Assembly (NCBI RefSeq): GCF_047948215.1
Contig: NC_134461.1
Coordinates: forward strand, 90,292,245 to 90,356,244
Length of the DNA stretch: 64,000 nucleotides
From: Lycorma delicatula
Lineage: Eukaryota > Arthropoda > Insecta > Hemiptera > Fulgoridae
Direction of reading: 5' to 3'
A program made the position numbers and the translations under genes. Shown here piece by piece: positions 50,361 to 61,253 of this stretch; the first letter of the stretch is position 1; the number at the start of each line of letters is the position of its first letter. The notes beneath the pieces were generated by a model, which was not told the DNA's origin, ran no database searches, and saw only the letters and a program-made list of their open reading frames with translations.

Positions 50361-50692
50361 TAATATAATCCACCTTACCAGCATGTATATATGTTCTCTA
50401 TATCTTTGGGCTTACTTGGATGCCATCATCAGGAGTAAAAATTAATGCATTAAAGTTGAGGTTTAAAAAATCATAGTTAAATTTAAAAAGTCATAACTCT
50501 CCCACTCCTACTAGTATACTCATGAGTTCAGTATACAAGTAGGACCGGAACAGTCATGACTTTTTAAAATTTTAACTATGAATTTTTAAACTTTGACTTT
50601 AAATCATTAATTTTAACTCCTGATGATGGCTTCCAAGTAAACCGAAAGATCTAAAGAACAAATCAACGTGCTGTTAGAGTGGATTATATTAG
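50361..50692. repeat. 330-bp palindrome with hammerhead-like core, probable Penelope-like end repeat
   Basis: Two arms of about 160 bp (50361-50520 and 50525-50692) meet at CATG with almost no spacer. The right arm on the plus strand contains CTCCTGATGATGGC and, 10 nt later, ACCGAAAGATC. The left arm on the minus strand has CTCCTGATGATGGC and GCCCAAAGATA. CUGAUGA plus GAAA is the hammerhead ribozyme core, and Penelope-like ends are known to carry such ribozymes. Helix II (GGC/GCC) is only partly preserved and I could not find a matching helix III with a cleavage site. It directly follows the endonuclease fragment and shares its ATTATATTA-type border. Confidence 0.65.
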
Positions 50693-51654
50693 TCATTAAT
50701 TAATTTATTTAACATATCAGCAGTACCATGTTTGTGAAATTAAGAATTTAAATATATATAAGTTTTTTTTAATTTAAATAAATATTTATTTTTAACACAG
50801 TAATACTTCCCACAATTTTGTTCTACATAATAAAGGAAATAAAAGTTACAAACATTATAATATAAAAATAATATAACTGCAGTATAAACTTATTCACTGG
50901 TAATAGTTCTGAATGAATCATTTGGTACAATAAAATTCAGAAAATATAATTTATATAAAACATTGAAAGTAAATTTAAACTAATCTGCTAAACATTTTGT
51001 AAATAAATTTAGTTTAGTCAGATGAGCAATTTTTTTTACAGGAATGTTACTGAACTACTATCATATGTAAGTTAAAATATATCTTTGATCAGAGAAAAAC
51101 TTATTGAGAAATGTATAAAATTATAATTGTAACCTAAATAAAACATTTTCAGAAAGTAGTGTACTACATTGTGGCACATCGGAATACATACAGGAAACAT
51201 TCATTATGTAAATTATGTTCATTATGTATGTATATAAACTACACATGTACTTCATTCAATAATTAATATTTTTATGAATATATATATATATATTTTAAAT
51301 AGTAATTATTTTTGGCTAATATATTATGTGATAAAATTGTCTACATTATAAATATCTTTAATAACTTAAACTTATCTTTAATTAAACTATAAATTACACA
51401 AAATGGGTTAGATATTAATAATTGCCTTAATTCAGATTGTTTCATCCCACGACCATTTATTAACATTAATTAATATAAAATAAATAAGACTCTTAATATT
51501 ATAGTCGGTGTAAAGATAAATGAAATTAACCATCTAATGAAAAATGCCTAATTTAAAGACAAAATCTGCCAAAGCTGACCGTGTCAAAGGTCTGAGAAAT
51601 AAATACACCAATAAAACTAAGCTTTCAATTAATGTAAGTACACACAAGCACACA
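50693..51654. other. AT-rich spacer
   Basis: Nothing recognised apart from short TA runs. Confidence 0.5.
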
Positions 51655-51760
51655 TATATACACAAGTAGTGGGAATTGAATCCTGGATCAAACTAATAAA
51701 TTAACCAATACATGAACTGACCAATTATACAGTAAATCAGTAACAGTACATTGATTAATA
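51655..51760 (-). mobile_element. Possible tRNA-derived SINE fragment
   Basis: The minus strand reads ATAATTGGTCAGTTCATGTA and then CCAGGATTCAATTCCCAC, the latter a B-box-like element one base off consensus. There is no clear A box or target duplication. The resemblance may be weak or accidental. Confidence 0.3.
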
Positions 51761-51808
51761 TAAAAAAATCATTACTTTTGAAAACCCAAACAATGCTACC
51801 ATCTACTT

Positions 51809-51826
51809 AATAATTGACTTACCCTC

Positions 51827-51830
<4 letters not shown>
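51809..51830 (-). repeat. Solitary mariner terminal inverted repeat
   Basis: These 22 nt are the exact reverse complement of the mariner terminus at 47198-47219. No transposase is attached; an (AT)n tract starts immediately outside it. Confidence 0.8.

Positions 51831-51859
<29 letters not shown>
51829..51859. repeat. (AT)n microsatellite
   Basis: An alternating AT tract begins at the mariner terminus, as expected for insertion at TA or for later slippage. Confidence 0.9.
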
Positions 51860-51867
<8 letters not shown>

Positions 51868-53240
51868 GTTTTCCGGACTTTTTAATGTTTAACCCAAGTC
51901 ATGCGTTCATCAAAATAAATGTCAAAATCAAGGACTGTTTTAGAAAAATTCAAATCCAACAGTTTTTGCCCAACCTTCTAATGAATGAAATATACAATTG
52001 CCAAGGGAAAGATGATAAATAAATTACAAAATTATCATACAGTGAACATAAGTTTGGGTTTAGTAACACATTTTATAATTTTATTTATTATCAGACCAAA
52101 TTAGTGATATTTTAAAGATAATATCTTAAGGGATTTTAAATAAATAGTCTGGATATTACTATCCAAAATCGAACACGAATTTCTTTGTCTAGGGAGTGTG
52201 GTGACTGGAGTGACGGTGTAATATTATATTCAGATCAATGAAGAAGACGGCAAAATGAATAGCAAAAGCTCTTTTGCTAAGGGTTCCTCTTAGTCTTGAG
52301 ATAACTAAGCTATTTTCAAGAATGACTTGTGTCTTGAGTTACGCGCCTACAATATTTAATTAAACAGCATCAGACATGGCACAAATACTTCCTGATAGAA
52401 TATGTCTTATTCATTTCGACACCTTCAGAATAAAGACATGGACTACTCGTTTTTACTAGTAAAGATATACATACTTTTTATAATTACATAAAAATACAAT
52501 AATTGAGGACAGATAAAAGATAATCGTTTTCTGAACTATGAAGTTCAAAGTATTTATAATACTGACAACTAATATCTATTAACAATGATTGATAACACGT
52601 TATATCACATCACAATTTTTGTTATAATTGTACATTAAAAAGAACAAAAATATATATAAACACATGCTTTTTAGTATGACTACAAAATGTATATAAATTT
52701 TATCTAAAATTTTTTTTCCAATAACAAAATCACAAAACAGCAGTTAATAATGTAATGTAAGCTCAATAAAATATATACAAACTACTCGGTTTCATTACAG
52801 TAATGAATAAATTATTAACACTATTATTCAGAAAACAAAAAAATAATATCTTTATCTATCTCAACCGAACCTAAAAAAAACGAAAAATATTAGTTTTCTT
52901 TTACTAGCTAAAATGAAATCAGTTTTTGCTGGTTGGAAATTGAGACCAATTTTACTGAACCTTTATAAAATATATAAAAAAAAAAATAAACAGATTTATT
53001 TGAAATCAGGGAGGAAGTTGATTGAGTTAATTTTAAATAAATTACCAATAAAATCACTTAATAAAATTATTATTTTTCTTTCGAATATTTAAATTACAAA
53101 TTAATATCCCAATATGAAATTAAAGCAATTTTAATAAAATCTTTTCAAACATAATTCTTATCATTTACAAGCCTATAATATTAAAAAGGTTTGGCCATTT
53201 TTAAAAGAAATAAATTAAAAATTGTTTAATCATGAAAAGC
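51860..53240. other. AT-rich stretch without recognised gene
   Basis: A slightly less biased block at about 52150-52460 (AGTGTGGTGACTGGAGTGAC) may be an old repeat. No domain or splice structure was visible. Confidence 0.45.
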
Positions 53241-53312
53241 TTTTCAGTCATTCATCCGAAAGTTTCATTCTGGATTCAAATCCCGATAAGGTTTGGAATT
53301 TTCCATAATTTA
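53241..53312 (+). mobile_element. Diverged SINE (family 2) fragment
   Basis: CATTCATCCGAAAGTTTCAT followed by GGATTCAAATCCCGATAAGG and GGAATTTTCCATA parallels the B-box half of the minus-strand copy at 18880-19012 (CCTTTCATCCAGAAGTT ... GAATCCCAGTCAGG ... GGCATTTTTCATA). The A-box half is missing. Confidence 0.55.
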
Positions 53313-54223
53313 TAAAACTTAATCTGGCATTAACGGAAATAAATAAATATTGAATTTAAGTTAACCAATTGTATAAGCAGAGTGTCACTGTAATAGACGG
53401 AAAGATTTTGGTAGTACATTCGTTATGTAAAAAATAAGTTACAAAGTTCCGATAAACATGTTTGAAAATGTCCGATGTTTTAAGGTTTTTTAACAAAAAA
53501 GGAAACTCAGTATATTAAAATTCGTATTTCAAGAGGTACTTTAATAATATTCTGTATGCACATGTAAACCAATAATTTTTATGAAAAAAAATTAATGTTG
53601 AAAATCTTGTTTTTCAAATTTCAAAACAGTGGTCACGCTAGCTTTTTTATAATTAAAACTTCGTAGGGCTGTATTTATTTATTAATAGCGCTATCAACAG
53701 TAAATATCGCTCGTTTTGAACTGATGTTTATTAATTAAGCTTTACAACAAAACTGCATTAATAAAAGTGTATTTCTTTTAAAATAATTAATGTATCTCTC
53801 TTTTTAATAAATTTACCTTTTCCCATAGAAAGAAGAACAAAAGTAGTTTCTTTAGACTACCTATTTCAGTTTTTAGACTTAATGCAGTAAATTATTTGAG
53901 GTTCAAGTTGCACCAATTATGAGGTGCTTTTTCTAAGAGTAATGATGCTTATTATAAATCAGTCCTTGCGATAAACACAGTGGAGGTAAAATTAACAGAA
54001 ATGATTATCGCTTGAATTTCGATGAGTTTAGCATGCTGATATGAAACTATAGCTCAGTGAAGATGGGAGAGGAAAACCACTTCACTTCATTTTTTAGAAA
54101 AAATAAATCCGAAATTCTCTTGAATTATATTAAGTGCAACATCTTACAACAACAAAAAAAAAAGATTATTCAACAAAAGTATTCAATTTTTAAACATTTA
54201 ATGATAAATAACGTTTATGCTGA

Positions 54224-55564
54224 TACAGGGTCATTCACCCTGTTTTTCACCCCATTTTTGAAGTGGATTGTAATCGGGCGTTCGTAGTGGGAGGGGCACG
54301 TGGCTGGTGTTTGACGTTTCCTTTGTTCATAGCATTTACATTTTAGTCGTTGAGATGGAGCCGTGGACGCTAGACCAACGCCTGTACGCGTATGACAGTT
54401 TTGTGCGAAATGACAAATCCGTAACTGCTGTTCAGCGAGATTTCCGCCGTCAGTTTAATATCCATCGTAATGCAAGTGTCCCTTCTCGTAACACAATATT
54501 GCGACGGGTAAACAACCTTCGAACAAGCGGTTGAATATTGAAGAAAAAACCACCGGGTCCCAGACAAACTGCTAGCACTCCGGAGAACATCGAACGAGTA
54601 AGGGAAGCCATTGTCAGAAGCCCACGCCGCTCTATTCAGAGGCATTCAGCAGCGCTTCAAATGAGCACAAGTACGGTAAGATGAATTCTGCATACAGACC
54701 TGCATTTCCATCCTTACAAGATAGCCGTCGTGCAGCAGTAAACGAGCAAGATTTCACGCAGCGATTAAAATTTTGTCGACAAATGCTTACCATTTTTGAA
54801 GAAAATGAAAATTTGTTATTGTTAATGAGTGAAGAAGCCCATTTTCATCTGAATGGCTTCGTTAACAAACAGAATTGCCGGTATTGAGCATAAAGAAATC
54901 CACACCAGCTTCACAAGAGACCTTCATAGCCCAAAGGTGACTGTCTGGTGTGCAATAGGAAAGGTCGGTGTTATTGGACCGTATTTTTTTGAAGAAAATG
55001 ACGCTACCGTAACTGTAACAGCTGATCGTTACATTGCGATGTTGAATACGTTTTTCATCCCTGAGTTACGAAACCGGGAAATCGATTTTCAAAATGTGTT
55101 ATTCCAGCAGGATGGAGCTACAGCGCACACAGCGAGAGCAACGATGGTTGTTCTCCGTAACTTGTTTCCGGGACGGATCGTTTCCAGATTCGGTGACATT
55201 CCTTGGCCCCCCTCGGTCCCCCGACTTGAGTAGTTGTGATTTTTTTCTGTGGGGGTTTCAGAAATCGCGTGTGTACGGCAATAAACCGCGTACATTGGAG
55301 GACCTATTTTAGATCGCAATTCGTCATCACGTCACCCAGATTGATGTAGACATGCTGCAAAGAATTGAGGCCAGTTACCGTGAAAGGCTACAACAATGCA
55401 TTGCCCAAAATGACATCACTCGCCGGACATAATTTTTCGTTCATGAGTAAGTAACAAATGCTTTGATTTTAATAAGTGTTTCAGTACCAATAAAACTTTT
55501 TTTAAGTAAATATTCAATTTTTTATGATTATTTTAAAAACATCCGGTTCCCGTGAATGACTGTA
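54224..55564 (+). mobile_element. IS630-Tc1-mariner-type DNA transposon, near full length, inactivated
   Basis: The element (54226-55562, 1337 bp) is flanked by TA. It begins CAGGGTCATTCAC and ends GTGAATGACTG, short terminal inverted repeats differing by 2 nt. A transposase starts at ATG 54355. Its HTH domain reads MEPWTLDQRLYAYDSFVRND, a stop follows at 54532, then RPTASTPENIERV-like sequence and ALQMSTSTVR before another stop. After a frame change comes LKFCRQMLTIFEENENLLLL with MSEEAHFHLNG. The family has DEAHF here, so the first catalytic Asp is Glu. VLFQQDGATAHTAR carries the second Asp and SPDLSSCDFFLWGF the third. RIEASYRERLQQCIAQN lies near the end. At least three disruptions make it non-functional, but it is well preserved, suggesting moderate age. 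Confidence 0.92.
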
Positions 55565-56055
55565 GTTTATAAAAATAAATACTTTTATGATATTAGCTTT
55601 AATAAAAACGAGGAAAACTCTCTAAATAAACATAACGTACAGTAAAATAATGAAATTTTGTTAAAATTATAAGAAAAAATATAATTTTACAGAAATTAAA
55701 CTAATCGCATTACATCTTTGTCGTTGAATTTGAATCCTAATAACTCGCTCCATAATACTCGTAACTGTAAAAAAAGCTGACAACACAGTTGTAGTACTTT
55801 CCCGTCAGGCGGCTAAAGTCGCGTTCCGAGAAACAACTGTGGGTTGTTTCTGATGCACGACTTACACACAGTTGTACAAATTAATTAAAAATATTTACTA
55901 CTTTATTTAAATGTAATATTTTTTCGTTTACTTAATTCAATGATTCTAACTAAAGCGCGCACGCATACCGTATTTAATTCGTGCGGGTATGGGGGTACTA
56001 GCGGCGGCGGTTGGCATTAACTAAAGTAATTTCACAACTTACATAAAGAACAAAT
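55565..56055. other. Gene-free stretch with a CpG-richer patch
   Basis: From about 55790 the AT-rich background gives way to CpG-containing sequence (GGCGGCTAAAGTCGCGTTCC, GCGCGCACGCATACC, GCGGCGGCGG). No ORF, exon or terminal repeat was recognised. It might be a remnant of a repeat or a promoter-like patch. Confidence 0.4.
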
Positions 56056-56165
56056 TTCGCTACTACAGTCGGCAGACTGACGCAGCCGCGAGGCTTAACG
56101 TACCAGGTACCGAGTCAACCGGGAGATCGAGTTCGAGACCCAGCCAAACCGAGTTACATTTTATA
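56056..56165 (+). mobile_element. tRNA-derived SINE head, family 3
   Basis: TGACGCAGCCG (one base off the A box) and, about 45 nt later, GTTCGAGACCC (perfect B box core) have tRNA-like spacing. The intervening sequence does not fold as a tRNA by eye. It differs from families 1 and 2. The extent downstream is unclear and may include part of the repeat at 56220-56755. Confidence 0.5.
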
Positions 56166-56219
56166 CTCTAAATGTTATTAATTTATTTAATTCTATCTCT
56201 CACCTGTGACCTCACAATA

Positions 56220-56755
56220 TAACAGACGACTAGAAAAGCATTTTCTGGGGTGGGGGTGCGATTATTCAAAAATTGTTATTTTTTAATTGTTAACAAATGT
56301 GCCTAAAAAAATATGATCTTATTTAAGCGAAATATGGAGATACTGCGGGTGACCTTGCTCTACAGCCTTACCCCCTGACCTTTTAAGTTGAAAATTTAAT
56401 GGCATCAATGCCCCATATATAAAAGTAATCTGACCAAGTTTGGTCAAAACTGGGCCACTAGTTCTGGAGATATAAGGTGGTTTAAAGGCAAACACCGAAT
56501 AGACATACGTACATTAACATCCGGAAAATTTCCATCCGGAGTTTTGAGTTCCTTAGGTGTCAAAACGTAAAGATCAGGTGAAAACCGCATATGCCCAAAC
56601 TGGACCGATTACCATATTTTACCTTCTATAGCTATAGCTCTGCTATTGAGTTAAGCTATATAAGTTAATTAAAATACTTTCCCTTCTAGAGCTATATCGC
56701 TATCTAGACGGGAAAATTAAAATTGAAGATAGTCCAATTTTTATTTCCCTATTAC
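56220..56755. repeat. Unclassified interspersed repeat
   Basis: The stretch has the look of an insect transposable-element tail: CTGACCAAGTTTGGTCAAAA, then CTGGAGATATAAGG, ACATACGTACA and CCGGAAAATTTCCATCCGG (itself a 19-bp near-palindrome). Repeated GCTATAGCTCT-like units follow at 56630-56700. I cannot assign a class. Confidence 0.4.
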
Positions 56756-56759
56756 TTTT

Positions 56760-57070
56760 CTAATAGGCTTAACCTTTTCTTTCCTGTTTAGACTCCGGGA
56801 ATTACCGTTCAGGTATTACTTCAGAGGATATGTATGAGTGTAAGTGATGTGTAGTCTTGTTCAGTCTCAGTTCGACCATTCTGAGATGTGTGGTTAATTG
56901 AAACCCAACCACCAAAGAACACCGGTATCTACGATCTAGTATACAAATCCGCATAAAAGTAACTGCCTTTACTACGATTTGAACGTTGGAACTCTCGACT
57001 TCCAAATCAGCTGATTTGGGAAGACGCGTTCACCACTAGACCAACCCGGTGGGTCTAGTAGGCCTAACCT
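56760..57070 (-). mobile_element. tRNA-derived SINE (family 1), complete, with target duplication
   Basis: The minus strand shows the best-preserved family 1 sequence. The body (about 56776-57054) begins ACCGGGTTGGTCTAGTGG with a perfect A box. It carries GTTCAAATC (perfect B box consensus), then GGTGGTTGGGTTTCAATTAA, and ends GAGTCTAAACAGGAAAG. Duplications CTAATAGGCTTAACCT and CTAGTAGGCCTAACCT (56760-56775, 57055-57070) differ at two positions. This copy can serve as the family reference in this window. Confidence 0.92.
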
Positions 57071-58758
57071 GATTTGACTACATTTTACGCCAACTTTACG
57101 CTTTGTATGAAATGTGGAAATAATATTTAAAAAAAAATAAAACCTTATTGATTAATTGATAATTAAATTTTTCTGGTTCTCCTAATCAAATTTGGGCATT
57201 TAAACCAATTTTGGCATTCCTATTATCAGATTTATTATCTGCTAACTGTTTCATTCGGGAATGGTCATTTAAAAAAAAAAAAAAAAATAGTTTTGCTAAG
57301 CGGAATAAGAAATGTGTGTAGTACTAAAAATAACCATTAATACGATGACATGTTATTTAAATAAAACCCTTTTAAAATAACTGCTAAGGAGGGAAAGATT
57401 ACAGTAATATCACGTAATAACAATCGTTGAGTAACTACTGTTGTGAATCGCTGTTTAAGAAGTAGACTCTTGTAACAATTACAGCATTTATTCACAAATA
57501 TAAATTTATCCATGAGAAAAAGATGGTTGTTTTCATTGTTACATACTCAGGTTTTCAGAACGAGCATAACGTTTTTTTAATACATAACAAAATTACAATT
57601 TAAAGCTGAAAAATGGTCAATTGTAAATCCAAGAACACCCAAATTAAGCGATAAAAGTGTGAAAAGACAATTATAGAGATTATTTTAGTATACAGAATTA
57701 TTAATCTTTATTATGGAGAAAAGTCTGTAATGTTAAAATAATACAAAGAAAAAGAATATTTTTCTAGTTTTCCTTCAATTAAAAAAAAAAAATTAAGTAT
57801 TGCGTGAAACTGCGTAACTTAATAGGAGACAAGAAAATAAAGAAAGACAACCCTGTAATTTAATTATGATTTAATAATTATGAATAGAGTCTCAAACTAA
57901 TCGGCAAAGATAAAACGAACTAATGAAACTATGTTTTCGCAACACTATGACTCAATAATGTTGGTAGGTAAAATTAATTAATTATAATAAAAACAAAAAT
58001 TAATTTAATTCAAAATATTTAGTCGGAATTTATTTTATTTATCTAATCTGGTTGAACGTACACTATTCTAGACATTACACTTCTGTCACAATCAGTTCAA
58101 ACAAAAATCAATGTTAATGCGTTTTCATAAAACAGATTTACCAATAGTGAAACAATTTTCTGTAGTTGTTTTTTTTTTTAAATCTGACGCCGATTTCAAA
58201 AGCAAAAAAAAAGTTGTACGTGTTTTTTGTCATTCTTTCATTTACACTCAAACTGTATTTTTTTCCAGCAGTCATTCCATGGGTTTGATCTTTTATCTAT
58301 TCCTTTCTTTTTATGTTAATCCTTTATTTTTTTAATTCACCGCCTTTAAAATTCATCAACCGCGTTGATGAATTTTTAAATAATACTAATTTAAAAAACG
58401 TCTAATCTTCTGCATATCTTAATGTACACAAGTAACATGCATTTGATTTTAATTAACATTTTCCAAATTGTTATTTTATTTTGTACCAGATTTATTCATT
58501 TATCAAAGTATTAATAAATAAATAAATACTTTAACTGATTTTCGAACTGAATACTTCGTGATACTTCCAGGCAAATGCCGGGCGCATTTCTTATTTTAGG
58601 TTAGCACATTACCCACTCTTGACCAAATCTATATACTCGTATTTACAAGTATATTTGTGTAACAATCACTATAAATATTTATTTATTTATTGGATCCCCA
58701 ACAGTCTGCCTTATATATTCTAATAAAAACTAATACATTCTTTATACTTGTATATATA
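57071..58758. other. AT-rich stretch without recognised feature
   Basis: No gene or repeat with clear borders was seen. The 74-codon ORF at 58111-58335 is dominated by homopolymer runs (Phe, Lys) and is not convincing. Confidence 0.5.
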
Positions 58759-59226
58759 CAAAAGTATCCCACGAAGAAACAGAGAAACTTTCAGGAGATG
58801 TTCTGAAAATAATGAAAACGTTCATATAAACATAGATCTGGAAACGCTCCGTTTTCGAGTTACGGCTAACGAAAGATTTCTAATAAAAAGAAGTCAATTT
58901 TAATTTTTGAGACTCGAATTAAAGAGTAAAGTTGGTGGTTTCTTATATAATTTGAGCTGTGAAATAGGATAAAACAGGTCCCAAAACTATAACTCCTGCA
59001 GTTTTTAAGATATCCGACGTAAAACACAAATTTCGGAGTCGAAAAACAAGTTTTTTTTAAGTTTATAGTAAAATAGCTTTGTTAAACGAACAAAAAAAAT
59101 TATTTAGAAATCTTTCGCTAGCCGTAACTTGAAAACAAAGCGTTTCCAGACCTATGACCATTTTTCATTATTTTCACCAGTAGAATATGTCCAAAAATTT
59201 CTCCGTTTCTTCGTGGGACACCTGTA
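58757..59226. mobile_element. MITE-like fold-back element with ~120-bp terminal inverted repeats
   Basis: The element (58759-59224, 466 bp) is flanked by TA. The arms (58759-58885 and 59102-59224) share TGTCCCACGAAGAAAC-type ends, GGAAACGCTCCGTTTTC and AGTTACGGCTA. A non-coding spacer of about 215 bp separates them. TA target sites and long terminal repeats without coding capacity fit a non-autonomous Tc1/mariner-group element. Confidence 0.85.
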
Positions 59227-59235
59227 CTACACATA

Positions 59236-60515
59236 CAGAGTGTTTCTAAAATGGTGGGCTCGTTATACTTTTTCGGATTCTACTTTTAAACTAAACAAAA
59301 AATATCCGTAGAAAAAATGGCAATCTCTCCTTCGTTCTCTCCCTTACCGCTATTTTTTTATTTTTATATAAAAATTTATATTAAGTTTCGGATAGAGGAA
59401 TCACATTAATATCTGGCGTGCGTCTTGGTAATAAAGTTTCAAAATTAGAAAAAAATCAGGACTAAATACCTTAGCAAATTACAGAATGGCGGCCATGTTT
59501 ATTTTTCAATTTGTTATATCTCCGTAAATATTAGTTTTATCAAAATGTATGTTTTTGCTAAAATATTAAGCTCTTTACTTTGAACAAAACGACGTTATAT
59601 TTTTTTAAATCGGTTAACAAATAGCCGAGTTATGGCAGAAAATTAATGTTGCAGTTTTTTGTCTGTTTTCATGTCATCCAATTTAGTTCAATTCGATTAA
59701 ATATTAATTGTTTTTATTTATTGTTAATTCTACGTAGTATTATAATTAGTATCAAATTAAGTAATAATTTCCTCACGATAAAATTTAATATTAAATAATA
59801 ATAAAACAATTTATATTAATTTTTCAGTTTTAAATAATTTTACACAACGACTATTACTGCTGATCATGTTAACAATGTAAAAATGCAATGCACATATTTA
59901 AAAATAAAATCAAATTATTTTTAAAGTAATTTAAACTCATTGTTTATTTGTGAGTGTTTAACATTCAGTGTCATTGGTTTATTTTTTCAAGTTTTGTTGT
60001 TTTATCATCATGGAATTTGAATATCCTATTGCGGAAATGTGTTCAACATGCATTTAATGTATGGTTTAGCAAAGTGCAACAGGGCAGAAGCAAAAAGGCT
60101 GTATGAAATCAGGTTTCCTGATAGACGTGTGCCAAATGAAAAAAAACCTTTGAAAGACTTACGGTTTAGGGAAACAGGTTCATTTACACCAGGAAATCAC
60201 GACCGTGGTTGACCAAGAAATACTACAACTATTGAATTAGAAGAAAGTGTTCAAAATCATGTGGAAGAATCCCCTCACAGAAGTACACGTACTCTGGCAA
60301 TTCAAGAAGGGGTGGGCCACATGACTTGTGACGGATTTTAAATGGTAATGTCTTTGCCCTTATTACTTGCAGCGTGTACAGGGGCTGACTGCCGATGATT
60401 TTCCACGTACATTGGCTTTCTGTAACTGGTTTTGAAGAACATCAATTGAAGTCCCTTTATTTTCGGCAAGGATTCTGTTCACAGATGAAGTTTCTTTCAA
60501 CAGGGGTGGGGGAGC
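59236..60515 (+). mobile_element. IS630-Tc1-mariner-type transposon relic, 3'-truncated
   Basis: A terminus-like CAGAGTGTTTCTAAAATGG follows TA at 59234-59235, about 10 bp after the MITE. A long non-coding leader leads to a transposase N-terminus from ATG 60010. Its fragments are MEFEYPIAEMC, then after a frame change LMYGLAKCNRAEAKRLYEI, FPDRRVPNEKK and FRETGSFTPGNHDRG. Next come TTIELEESVQNHVEESPHRS and TLAIQEGVGHM, and finally ILFTDEVSFNRGG with the first catalytic Asp. This is the DUF4817/HTH-type leader common in insect Tc3-like transposases. Nothing of the later catalytic domain follows 60515. Confidence 0.75.
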
Positions 60516-60615
60516 CGATTAAAGTTTAAAAATATCAACTTTTTGAAGTTTTTAAAACTTTTTTGGTCTGTTTAAACTTGTATTAATAATTACAATAAGA
60601 TATCAAGATAATTCA

Positions 60616-60856
60616 TCCCCCCACACCCACAAAAAGAAATCTTAGGTAACTTTTTATTGATTGTACATTTCTCAGGGAAATTTTTTTAATTTCTTCTACT
60701 TAACATAGTAAACGTATAAAAATCAAAATGTATTTTGGATGGTGGAGCAGCAAAAATAAAAAAAAATATCGATTTTTTTTAATAATGATAATTTTATAAT
60801 AAAACTTCTCATAAATTACCCCCACCCACAAAAAAGAAATCTTAGGTAATTTTTTT
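60616..60856 (+). repeat. Direct repeat, two copies about 204 bp apart
   Basis: CCCACAAAAA(A)GAAATCTTAGGTAA occurs at about 60616-60656 and again at about 60820-60856, with similar C-rich sequence before it. Shortly after, ATTCCTCGTACAAGAAT appears twice (about 60886-60925). These look like internal or end duplications of an unidentified element. Confidence 0.6.
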
Positions 60857-61145
60857 CATGTATCATTATTTTTCCAATTCCTCGTACAAGAATTATTTAT
60901 TGTATTCCTCGTACAAGAATAAATAATCAACGCCAGGAAAGCATTAAAACTTTTTTTCAGTTTTTTTTTTAAAAGATATGATTTTATTTTTATATTTAAA
61001 TTGTCATTTATTAATAAATTTATTTATTTTGTTCTTTCATACTATAATTAATACTAATTTTCGGTTTTTATGTATTCTATTAAATTAAATTTTTCATTTA
61101 ACTGTACATTTGTCATCTACAATCGTTTAGGACTCCATTAATCAT

Positions 61146-61200
61146 AGTAGGTTATTACTGATAGTAGGTTATTATTATTCACAGTAGGTTATTACTGATA
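61146..61200 (+). repeat. Three-copy tandem repeat
   Basis: AGTAGGTTATTACTGAT-type units occur three times with small changes, next to the palindrome at 61203. Confidence 0.7.
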
Positions 61201-61202
61201 AT

Positions 61203-61253
61203 AAAAGTTACACGGTTTTTAAGCACAACGTGCTTAAAAACCGTGTAACTTTT
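61203..61253. repeat. Perfect 24-bp hairpin with 3-nt loop
   Basis: AAAAGTTACACGGTTTTTAAGCAC is followed by AAC and its exact reverse complement. A third partial copy, GGTTAAAAACCGTGTAAGC, follows at 61258-61276. The hAT at 26794 has a shorter counterpart (GGTTTTTAAGCACAATGTGC), so this may be an expanded subterminal structure of the hAT family. Confidence 0.9.

Noticed and set aside
50361..50692. A complete, active hammerhead ribozyme
   Set aside because: Only the CUGAUGA and GAAA core parts and part of helix II are visible; helix III and a cleavage triplet were not found, so only a hammerhead-like motif is claimed.
56056..56165. A functional tRNA gene
   Set aside because: Perfect B box but mismatched A box and no closing acceptor stem.
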